A stretch of 20,283 bases of DNA from an uncultured Lachnospiraceae bacterium (GTDB lineage: Bacteria > Bacillota > Clostridia > Lachnospirales > Lachnospiraceae). The notes below the pieces were generated by a model. That model made no database searches and was not told the DNA's origin. It saw only the letters and a list, made by a program, of their open reading frames with translations. The stretch covers positions 12,097 to 32,379 of the forward strand of contig CAJTSB010000028.1 in NCBI GenBank assembly GCA_910578825.1, given 5' to 3'. Positions 5,338 through 12,216 of this stretch are shown here, in pieces (positions within the stretch are counted from its first letter, which is position 1; each line of letters starts with the position of its first letter). Both the position numbers and the translations under genes were made by a program.

Positions 5338-7074
5338 ATGAAGAAGATGAAAAAAAGTATTATCATGGTATTTGCACTTGTGGTTATGCTGTTGTCGGCA
5401 TTTTCTTTGAACAAGGGGGATGCACAGGCAGCAGGGAACTATTCAATCAGGATTAATAAGGCGACGAACGTAGTGACCGTATACAGCAACGGAAAGCCGG
5501 ACAGGGCATTTGTGTGCTCAACTGGAAATGCAACGCCGATAGGAACGTTTCGTACCAGTCAGAAATTGCGTTGGCATGTACTGGATGGTCCAAGCTACGG
5601 TCAGTATTGTACGCGTATTCATGGAAGCGTTCTGTTTCATTCAGTCTGGTATTACGCTAATGGAGATTATGCATCGCAATCGTATGTACAGTATAATAAG
5701 CTGGGTACAACGGCAAGCCATGGCTGTGTACGGCTTACAGTGGCGGATTCCAAGTGGATTTATGAGAATTGCCCTCTGGGAACGTCGGTTACGGTATTCT
5801 GGGGTTCTTCCAATGATGATCCTCTGGGGAAACCAGAAGCAATCAAGATACCGGCAAGATTTGGCAGCCGGGGATGGGATCCCACGGATCCTCTGGCAGG
5901 CAACCCGTATAGCGGTTACAGACCAAGCGTTAATGTTTCCGGCGCTCAGACTACAATTGAATATGGTTCTTCGTTTCAACCTTTTGCCGGGATCTCGGCG
6001 AATGATTCGTTGGGGAATGATATCAGCGGAAGGCTGACCTACAGCGGCAAGGTAAGAACAAAGAAACTTGGAAGATACAATATTACATATTCCGTAACGG
6101 ATGCATTGGGCAGAAGCGCCAGCAGCGTGGTGACATATCAGGTGGTCGATTCGAAAAAGGCGATTATCAAGGGTGTGAAGAAAACACAGAAAAAGGAATA
6201 CAATAGCACCTTTAGGCCCAAGTCAAAGATTACAGCATACACAGTTGACAAGAAAAAATTAACAAATAAAATTAAGGTTAAAGTTATTTATCCAGGAAGT
6301 AAAAAGGAAAGACTTTATAAGAAGAGTACAATCAAGCTCAAGAAACTGGGAACATACAAATTCATTTATTATGTGACCAACCCTAATAACAAGAAGGTGA
6401 CAAAAGTAACCGGAAAAGTGGTTGTCAGAGATACTAAGAAACCAAAATTAACCGGAGTGCCTACGAAGAGGACTTTGGAATACAATACCGTACGTAATCT
6501 GAGAAATGGCATTAAATCAAAATTACTGTCCGGCAAAAATATGGTTTCCAAGGTTGTTGTTAAAGTAAGGGTTCCAGGTTCCAGTAAATATGTAAAACTT
6601 TCCACCAATACGTCTAAGAGTTACAGGTTTAACAGATTGGGAACGTATTATGTACAGTATTCGGTTGCCAATCCATATAATAAGAAGGCGGTAACAACCA
6701 AAACGTCAACGTTTGTAATCAGAGATACGAAGGCGCCGAATCTGTTGGGCGTTGTGGCTGCAAAGACTCTGGAGTGCAATGACTTCTTGGATTTGAAGGC
6801 AGGCGTAACTGCAAAATTAGTATCAGGCATTGATGTAAGTTCCGGAATTGTTATTAAGGTAAAAGTACCGGAAACACAGGAGTTTGTGACATTGACAGCT
6901 GAACAGTATCGCAAATACTATTTTGAGAAACCGGGAATTTATACGATAGAGTATTCTGTGGTAAATCCTGGAAATGTGAAAGCTGTCACGAAGAAAATCA
7001 TGACTGTTACCGTATCTGCTGGACAGATTTCACCGGATGATGCAGCGAAGGTCACGCCAGATGAATGGAAATAA
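5338..7074 (+). CDS. Secreted L,D-transpeptidase (YkuD) with Ig-like repeats
   Basis: 578 residues. A signal peptide is visible (about 1-31: basic MKKMKK, hydrophobic core, likely cleavage after AQA). Residues about 34-155 are the YkuD catalytic domain, with the diagnostic SHGCVRL (catalytic C130) and upstream HGSVLFHS. Such enzymes make 3-3 peptide cross-links in peptidoglycan or attach proteins to it. Residues about 194-560 hold four imperfect Ig-like/DUF5011-type repeats of about 80-98 residues, each with an E-(Y/C)-(N/G) early strand and a (L/P)G-x-Y-x3-Y-x-V late strand. The second repeat is unusually Lys- and AT-rich. The frame extends to a TTG at 5323, but ATG 5338 has GAGGA at 5325-5329 and gives a cleaner signal peptide. 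The repeats probably span or bind the wall. No LPXTG-type anchor is seen. Confidence 0.9.
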   Translation: MKKMKKSIIMVFALVVMLLSAFSLNKGDAQAAGNYSIRINKATNVVTVYSNGKPDRAFVCSTGNATPIGTFRTSQKLRWHVLDGPSYGQYCTRIHGSVLFHSVWYYANGDYASQSYVQYNKLGTTASHGCVRLTVADSKWIYENCPLGTSVTVFWGSSNDDPLGKPEAIKIPARFGSRGWDPTDPLAGNPYSGYRPSVNVSGAQTTIEYGSSFQPFAGISANDSLGNDISGRLTYSGKVRTKKLGRYNITYSVTDALGRSASSVVTYQVVDSKKAIIKGVKKTQKKEYNSTFRPKSKITAYTVDKKKLTNKIKVKVIYPGSKKERLYKKSTIKLKKLGTYKFIYYVTNPNNKKVTKVTGKVVVRDTKKPKLTGVPTKRTLEYNTVRNLRNGIKSKLLSGKNMVSKVVVKVRVPGSSKYVKLSTNTSKSYRFNRLGTYYVQYSVANPYNKKAVTTKTSTFVIRDTKAPNLLGVVAAKTLECNDFLDLKAGVTAKLVSGIDVSSGIVIKVKVPETQEFVTLTAEQYRKYYFEKPGIYTIEYSVVNPGNVKAVTKKIMTVTVSAGQISPDDAAKVTPDEWK

Positions 7075-7110
7075 ATGTGACTTTAACATGAAATTTACAT
7101 TAATTTTCGG

Positions 7111-7139
7111 TTGCGGTTTCGGGCATAATAGAGTATAAT
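7111..7139 (+). promoter_or_regulatory. Promoter of the 6S RNA
   Basis: TTGCGG (7111-7116), 17 bases, TATAAT (7134-7139). The -10 box is perfect and the -35 box matches TTG only. It predicts transcription from about 7146, which fits the 5' end of the folded RNA. Confidence 0.6.
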
Positions 7140-7145
7140 CAAGGT

Positions 7146-7350
7146 TAGTTGAGAAAGTTGAGAATGTATTCCTGGGATGTTCGATACCCTGCTATTTTGA
7201 ACCTACATTTACTTTCATGGGATTCCTATATCGCCAATTGGATGTCAGGCCGCCAATATGCAGCGGAAGGCAGAAGAGAGGCTGCGGTTACCCACCTAGC
7301 TTTGCTAGGAGTCAAAATCGCAGGAAACGGCATTTTGGGGTACTTTTCAG
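7146..7350 (+). ncRNA. ssrS: Probable 6S RNA
   Basis: About 205 bases that fold as one long hairpin. AGAATG (7161-7166) pairs with CATTTT (7331-7336), TTCCTG (7169-7174) with CAGGAA (7321-7326), and an apical hairpin CCTAGC-TTT-GCTAGG lies at 7295-7309; CCGC (7250-7253) can pair with GCGG (7263-7266). The central strand carries TTTTGAACCTACATTT, which I recall from Firmicutes 6S RNAs, and the 3' half GTTACCCACCTAG...GTCAAAATCGCAGG is familiar from clostridial examples. 6S RNA mimics an open promoter and sequesters sigma-A RNA polymerase in stationary phase. No credible protein is encoded here. The exact ends are estimates, and no strong terminator follows immediately. Confidence 0.72.
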
Positions 7351-7565
7351 AATAAATTTTGAAAATACGAAAGATTTTTACAAAAGAGATTTGCGCAGGA
7401 CTTACGAAAGATTTCAGAAGCACGAAGGATAGATGGAAGGTACCAAGGAAGTGTTTAGGAACGAAAGATAAATTACAAAAGAGGAAAGGCTGCTTTGGAG
7501 AAAGGCAGCCTTTCTGCCTTATAAAAATCTGCTGCCAGGGACGGGGTGCCTGAGGGCGGCGAAGA
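7351..7565 (+). other. Non-coding gap with short direct repeats and a hairpin
   Basis: This stretch separates the 6S RNA from the SpoIID-like gene. ACGAAAGAT followed by (T)TACAAAAGAG occurs at 7367-7388 and again at 7461-7483, with partial copies ACGAAAGAT at 7404 and ACGAAGGAT at 7422. A 10-bp perfect stem, GAAAGGCTGC (7484-7493) with GCAGCCTTTC (7505-7514), follows; its downstream tail is CTGCCTTAT rather than a U-run, so it is a weak terminator candidate or a processing signal. GCTGCC (7531-7536) can pair with GGCGGC close to the next start codon. No promoter is convincing and no protein-like frame is seen. Confidence 0.45.
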
Positions 7566-9839
7566 ATGGAAAATGTTTGCATGGAACGAAAGTTTTTTCG
7601 AAAAAAAAGAAATTATTTCATAGGTCTCCTTTTTCTGATCCTGTTGTTTCTCATGATTCTGTTTATCCGAACCGTGAGTAAGGGACAGGTGATTACGGAG
7701 TACAGCAATGAGTATGTGGCTCTGGCCGAGTTGCCGTCACAACTCAGTTTTACCTATTACGGAGAGAAAGAGTGGGAAGAGAAGTTAAAAGAATTCCTGC
7801 ATAAGAAGAATCTGGATGGGAAACTGACTTATGGGAAACTGAAGCTTGTCCTGGAACAGCTCTCTGTTCAGGAATATATTACATATGAGGACCGTTTTTT
7901 CTGGAAAGCGGTTCCGCGCGATCAATGGAATGAGATATATGAGCAGATTCTGGATTTGTTGGACACAATGGAGAAAGTTACGCTTGTCAACCTGATATTT
8001 CTGGATGAAGAGGAGGAAGAGCATGTTCCGCAGGAATGTTTGACCCAGGAAGGTTATATGCGGATTGCAGATGGAGTGAATTATTTTCACCACTACGATA
8101 TGTATCAGGTTTATGTTGTTGATGGGAGAATTATCGGCGTCAAAGAGGAATGTGAGGAAAAGGTTACGCTGGAGAACGTGTTTGTGCATCATACGCAGGA
8201 GGAACAGGCAGAGATTCTCTATGAGAACAGGCAGATCTCACTTGATATTGGCGGGCTGACGGAAGAAATCAGCGATACCATCTGTGACATTGAGTGGAAA
8301 GACCGCAAGGTCGTTGGTATTTATAAGAAAGAAGATAAAATTACGGGTACGGTTCTCAGTTTTGATGAGCATCAGATTGAGATATCCGGCTACGGGATTT
8401 TGGAATACAGTGGGAAACTGAATGTGTATAAGACGTATGGAACCGTGGAAGAACTGGATGAATCGAAACTTGTGATTGGAAATCTCAAAGCGGATTTTGT
8501 GGTTGCAAAGAAACAGGTGTGCGGAGTGATCCTTCACGAGCCGGCTACCATAGATAATATTCGTGTTCTGCTCTTAAACGCAGACAATGGTACGCATCAC
8601 GAGAACCCTGTTCTTACCGCAGACGCAGAGGGAATTGTGACGGCCGGAGAGAAACAGGAAACCATTCAGGCCGGACAGGTGATAAATGCAGCGCAGTTTT
8701 TGACGGAAGGTGTCGATTATGTGAAGATTGAACTCAAAGACGAGAATGGCAGGATTTACTTTGCAGACGGGAATGGCAATCCTACGTCGTTAGGTTATCG
8801 TGGAACCATGGAAATCCGGCAATATCCGGAAGGTTATGGTGTTGTAAATGAACTGCCGCTGGAAAAGTATCTCTGTGGTGTTGTGCCCAGTGAGATGCCG
8901 GCGAGTTATGAGCGGGATGCGCTCTGCACACAGGCAGTCTGTGCGAGGAGTTATGCCTGCATTCAGCTTATGCGCGGAGATTACGCGTCGCTGGGAGCCC
9001 ATGTGGACGACAGTACCAGTTATCAGGTATACAATAAGCAGGAAGAGAATGAGAAGACAAATCTTGCGGTGGAAGATACGGTGGGAGAAGTCATCAAATA
9101 TAATGGCGAGATTGCGGAGGCGTATTATTTTTCCACGTCCTGCGGTTTTTCCGGTGATATGGATGCGTGGAATGAGGAGACGAATGTTTCCCAGAGATAT
9201 CTGCAGGGAATCTCTCTGCTCAGTGATGGAAGCGAGCCGGATATTTCCGATGAAACGAAATTTGCAGAATTTATTAAGAATAAGGAGATAAATGCCTATG
9301 ACAGTGAGGGGGCATATTTTCGATGGACGGCAAATCTTTCCCTGAAGGAAAAACTGGAGGAGGTCAACGCAGCGATTGCAGCGCGTTTTGAGGCGAATGC
9401 TGCGAATGTAAAAATAACAAAGGCGGATGGCACAGAAGGAACCGCGGCAGATTTGGCGGGATTTGGCATACCAGGGCAGATTACGGTAGATGTGCGCTGC
9501 GCTTATGGGGCGGTAAAGCAGCTTAGTATTTCCTATGAGAAGGGAACAGTGACGCTCTTTTCTGAATATAATGTGCGTACGGTGCTTGGCGCTGCCGCGA
9601 CGCAGGTGACAGATAAAAACGGTGAAACAATTGGTATGGCGCTTTTACCCAGTGCGTATTGTACCGTGGAACCGGTGGAGGATGGATTCGCCGTATATGG
9701 CGGAGGATACGGGCATGGTATCGGCATGAGCCAGAACGGGGCGAACGGTATGGCGAAGGCAGGCATGAAGTATGTGGATATATTGATGAAGTTTTACCAT
9801 GATATTTCCATTGAAAATATTTATAATGAGGCAGAATGA
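7566..9839 (+). CDS. Large SpoIID/LytB-domain protein, membrane-anchored
   Basis: 757 residues, about twice the length of classical SpoIID. A basic start is followed by one transmembrane segment (about 18-36), so most of the protein is outside. Residues about 45-400 are an unassigned acidic, beta-rich region. The SpoIID domain occupies about 408-750: YRGTMEIRQY, then LEKYLCGVVPSEMP with E443 as the likely catalytic acid, DALCTQAVCARSYA, the YYFSTSCGFSGD motif and the terminal GGGYGHGIGMSQNGANGMA. SpoIID is a lytic transglycosylase acting on peptidoglycan strands during engulfment; long LytB-type relatives may have other wall roles. The start is uncertain: 7566 has only a weak GGCGAAG upstream, and ATG 7581 (MERKFF...) is an alternative. 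The downstream YihY gene overlaps by 4 bases. Confidence 0.85.
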   Translation: MENVCMERKFFRKKRNYFIGLLFLILLFLMILFIRTVSKGQVITEYSNEYVALAELPSQLSFTYYGEKEWEEKLKEFLHKKNLDGKLTYGKLKLVLEQLSVQEYITYEDRFFWKAVPRDQWNEIYEQILDLLDTMEKVTLVNLIFLDEEEEEHVPQECLTQEGYMRIADGVNYFHHYDMYQVYVVDGRIIGVKEECEEKVTLENVFVHHTQEEQAEILYENRQISLDIGGLTEEISDTICDIEWKDRKVVGIYKKEDKITGTVLSFDEHQIEISGYGILEYSGKLNVYKTYGTVEELDESKLVIGNLKADFVVAKKQVCGVILHEPATIDNIRVLLLNADNGTHHENPVLTADAEGIVTAGEKQETIQAGQVINAAQFLTEGVDYVKIELKDENGRIYFADGNGNPTSLGYRGTMEIRQYPEGYGVVNELPLEKYLCGVVPSEMPASYERDALCTQAVCARSYACIQLMRGDYASLGAHVDDSTSYQVYNKQEENEKTNLAVEDTVGEVIKYNGEIAEAYYFSTSCGFSGDMDAWNEETNVSQRYLQGISLLSDGSEPDISDETKFAEFIKNKEINAYDSEGAYFRWTANLSLKEKLEEVNAAIAARFEANAANVKITKADGTEGTAADLAGFGIPGQITVDVRCAYGAVKQLSISYEKGTVTLFSEYNVRTVLGAAATQVTDKNGETIGMALLPSAYCTVEPVEDGFAVYGGGYGHGIGMSQNGANGMAKAGMKYVDILMKFYHDISIENIYNEAE

Positions 9840-10657
9840 TGGTCTGGAGAATAATTGTAAGATTACGTTTCTTTGCAGAAAAATGCAGGGAAGATAATAT
9901 CAGCGCATTTGCCGCGCAGTCGGCATTTTTCATTGTGTTATCTCTGATACCTTTTATCATGTTGTTCATTTCTCTGGTGCAGTATACGCCAGTGACAGAA
10001 GGGATGATTCTGGGCATGATCAATCGTGTTATGCCAACCTATATTTCACCCTTCCTGATTGGAATTATCCATGAAATGTACAACAAATCTGTGGGGATTG
10101 TGTCAATTGCGGCCATCACAGCGGTGTGGTCCGCGGCGAAGGGAATCCAGTATCTGATGGGCGGACTGAACCGTGTGTATGATATCGAAGAGACCAGAAA
10201 CTGGGTTTTCCTGCGTTTTCGTGCCATTCTCTATACGTTAATCCTGGTGATTGTCATTGTGGCGTCACTGACGCTTATGGTGTTCGGGAACAGCCTGCAA
10301 TATCTGATTGTGCAATATCTTCCGATTGTATCAGATATCACGCAGGAGATTTTGAAACTGCGGTCATTGATTCTTCTGGCAATCCTGAGTCTGTTTTTTG
10401 CGGCGCTTTTTCGATTGCTGCCCAATCGGAGAACCTCTCTCAAAAGCCAGATTCCAGGCAGTATTATGGCTGCGGTTGGGTGGTCGCTCTTGTCTTTTGG
10501 GATTTCCATTTATGTCGATTATTTCAATGGATTTTCCATGTATGGCAGCCTGACGACAATTATATTGTTGATGCTCTGGTTGTATTTTGGCATCTATATT
10601 TTATTGCTGTGTGCAGAATTTAACAGCATTTATGAAAATTACCGGACAGGAAAATAG
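9836..10657 (+). CDS. YihY/BrkB-family inner membrane protein
   Basis: 273 residues with about six hydrophobic helices. Family hallmarks are visible: the N-terminal ISAFAAQSAFFIVLSLIPF, the central WSAAKGIQYLMGGLNRVYD (the family's 'W-a-r-l-ala-N-iY' region), and the C-terminal YGSLTTIILLMLWLYFGIYILL with AEFNS. The family was once labelled ribonuclease BN in error; its actual function is not settled and it is often called a putative transporter. The start ATG overlaps the SpoIID-like stop (ATGATG at 9836-9841), so translation is probably coupled, pointing to a shared envelope role. From 10658 to the next promoter I see no clear terminator and no other feature. Confidence 0.9.
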   Translation: MMVWRIIVRLRFFAEKCREDNISAFAAQSAFFIVLSLIPFIMLFISLVQYTPVTEGMILGMINRVMPTYISPFLIGIIHEMYNKSVGIVSIAAITAVWSAAKGIQYLMGGLNRVYDIEETRNWVFLRFRAILYTLILVIVIVASLTLMVFGNSLQYLIVQYLPIVSDITQEILKLRSLILLAILSLFFAALFRLLPNRRTSLKSQIPGSIMAAVGWSLLSFGISIYVDYFNGFSMYGSLTTIILLMLWLYFGIYILLLCAEFNSIYENYRTGK

Positions 10658-10763
10658 GCATATGTCATTATAAAGCAGTATCATGTATGTTTCATGAAAT
10701 AAGACCATTTTGTAGCAAACAGGCGGAATGATTACGTTTGTTGGCATTATGCAGAAAAAATAC

Positions 10764-10792
10764 TTGCAGTTTTGAAAAACTCATGATAGAAT
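10764..10792 (+). promoter_or_regulatory. Sigma-A promoter of the pheST-queA operon
   Basis: TTGCAG (10764-10769), 17 bases, TAGAAT (10787-10792). Four and five of six bases match at optimal spacing, and the T-box leader begins shortly after. Confidence 0.7.
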
Positions 10793-10798
10793 AATACC

Positions 10799-11074
10799 CG
10801 ATATAGTGAAAGGCTAAGATGGTGTACAGTAGAGACCTGTGCTGCTTACAGAGAGAGAGGATTACCAGCTGCAAGTCCTCTTAAGAAAAGGCAGGAATCG
10901 AATTTCCCACTGGAGCTTCATATTTGAAATTATGCAGATAAGAGACAGAGAGTAGGATATGACGTTGCTGCACGTTACGCAGATTGAGTGTTCGGAAATC
11001 ATTGATTTTCGAAAATCAGGGTGGTACCACGGATTTTTCGTCCCTATGCGTTTGCGTAGGGACTTCATTTTTTT
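10799..11074 (+). promoter_or_regulatory. Phe-specific T-box riboswitch
   Basis: A T-box leader that senses uncharged tRNA-Phe and controls pheST. The stem I AGTA motif (near 10828), AGAGAGA and GAGGA/TCCTC distal helix, and the 3' strand ACTGGAGC followed by TTC (10917-10919) place the specifier as a Phe codon. Stem III contains the palindrome GATTTTCGAAAATC (11004-11017). The T-box AGGGTGGTACCACGG (11018-11032) forms an antiterminator: AGGG with CCCT (11042-11045) and ACG with CGT (11039-11041), leaving the TGGT bulge for the tRNA NCCA end. The final T in that bulge matches the A discriminator expected of tRNA-Phe. Confidence 0.92.
11040..11074 (+). terminator. T-box-controlled intrinsic terminator
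   Basis: GTCCCTATGC (11040-11049) pairs with GCGTAGGGAC (11054-11063), with one G-U and loop GTTT, followed by TTCATTTTTTT. It shares bases with the antiterminator, so only one of the two can form. Confidence 0.88.
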
Positions 11075-11121
11075 ATGCGCAGGTGCGCAGGGAATCTATA
11101 ATGCAGATAAGGAGAAAGATT

Positions 11122-12141
11122 ATGAAGGAAAAACTGGAACAGATTAAAGCGGACGCAATTCGCGAAATCCAAAATTCTGACGGACTTGCAAGATTAAATG
11201 ATGTGAGGGTTGCATTTCTGGGCAAAAAGGGTGAGTTGACCGCAGTCTTGAAAGGCATGAAGGATGTGCTGCCTGAGGAGCGTCCTGTAGTGGGACAGCT
11301 TGTAAATGAGACGAGGGAGAGCATTGAAAGGCTCATCGAGGAGACGAAGGCAAAGCTGGAGGCCGCCGAGCGTGATTTGAAATTAAAACAGGAGGTCATT
11401 GACGTAACGCTTCCGGCGAAGAAAAATAGAGTCGGACACCGCCATCCCAATACAATTGCGTTAGAAGAAGTAGAGGACATCTTTATTGGCATGGGCTATG
11501 AGGTTGTGGAAGGTCCTGAGGTGGAATATGATTACTATAACTTTGAGGCATTGAATATCCCGGCAAACCATCCGGCAAAGGATGAACAGGATACCTTCTA
11601 TATTAATAATGAAATTGTGCTTCGTACCCAGACATCACCGGTTCAGGTGCGTGAGATGGAAAAGGGAAAACTGCCGATTCGCATGATTGCGCCAGGGCGT
11701 GTATTCCGTTCGGATGAGGTGGACGCCACACATTCCCCATCTTTTCATCAGATAGAGGGACTGGTAATTGACAAAAATATTACCTTTGCAGATTTGAAGG
11801 GGACGCTTGCCGAGTTTGCCAAAGAGCTGTTTGGTGAAGAGACGAAAGTAAAATTCCGTCCGCATCATTTCCCATTTACGGAGCCGAGCGCCGAGGTGGA
11901 TGTGACCTGTTTCAAATGCGGCGGCAAAGGATGCCGTTTTTGTAAGGGTTCCGGATGGATTGAGATATTGGGCTGCGGTATGGTACACCCAAGGGTATTG
12001 AAAATGAGTGGTATTGACCCGGAAGAATATACCGGATTTGCTTTTGGCGTAGGTCTGGAGCGTATCGCGCTGCTCAAGTATGAGATTGATGATATGCGTC
12101 TGTTGTATGAAAATGACGACCGTTTTCTGAAACAGTTTTAG
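11122..12141 (+). CDS. pheS: Phenylalanyl-tRNA synthetase alpha subunit
   Basis: Catalytic alpha subunit of the (alpha-beta)2 enzyme that charges tRNA-Phe with phenylalanine. It has 339 residues from the ATG at 11122, the usual length. The N-terminal coiled-coil arm (about 1-90) that contacts tRNA is Lys/Glu-rich. Class II motifs follow: HPNTIALEEVEDIF, LRTQTSPVQVREM, GRVFRSDEVDATHSPSFHQIEG and the ATP-binding GFAFGVGLERIALL. A C-x2-C-x4-C-x2-C knuckle (C263, C266, C271, C274) lies in the catalytic domain and could bind zinc. The frame remains open upstream to 10984, but that part is T-box RNA; AAGGAGAAAG at 11109 supports ATG 11122. It is the first gene of pheS-pheT-queA. Confidence 0.97.
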   Translation: MKEKLEQIKADAIREIQNSDGLARLNDVRVAFLGKKGELTAVLKGMKDVLPEERPVVGQLVNETRESIERLIEETKAKLEAAERDLKLKQEVIDVTLPAKKNRVGHRHPNTIALEEVEDIFIGMGYEVVEGPEVEYDYYNFEALNIPANHPAKDEQDTFYINNEIVLRTQTSPVQVREMEKGKLPIRMIAPGRVFRSDEVDATHSPSFHQIEGLVIDKNITFADLKGTLAEFAKELFGEETKVKFRPHHFPFTEPSAEVDVTCFKCGGKGCRFCKGSGWIEILGCGMVHPRVLKMSGIDPEEYTGFAFGVGLERIALLKYEIDDMRLLYENDDRFLKQF

Positions 12142-12216
12142 ACGCGATGGCTGCACACGAGTTGATGTGCGGGCTGTAATTTCAGACAGTGAATAGAAGA
12201 AAGGAACAGAGAGAAT

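Noticed and set aside
7367..7483. Possible CRISPR-like array in the ACGAAAGAT repeats
   Set aside because: The units are short, degenerate and too closely spaced for repeats and spacers, and no cas genes are present.
7359..7553. 64-codon frame after the 6S RNA
   Set aside because: TTG start without ribosome binding site, low-complexity Lys/Arg composition, and it crosses the direct repeats and hairpin.
7226..7582. 118-codon minus-strand frame over the 6S RNA and following gap
   Set aside because: It overlaps the 6S RNA fold and the SpoIID-like start, and no ribosome binding site or recognisable domain is seen.
9836..10657. Ribonuclease BN annotation for the YihY protein
   Set aside because: This is a known historical misassignment of the family; the sequence is a multi-helix membrane protein without nuclease motifs.
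10984..11121. Longer pheS start at 10984
   Set aside because: The added residues are translated T-box antiterminator and terminator RNA. ATG 11122 has a good ribosome binding site and gives the standard 339 residues.
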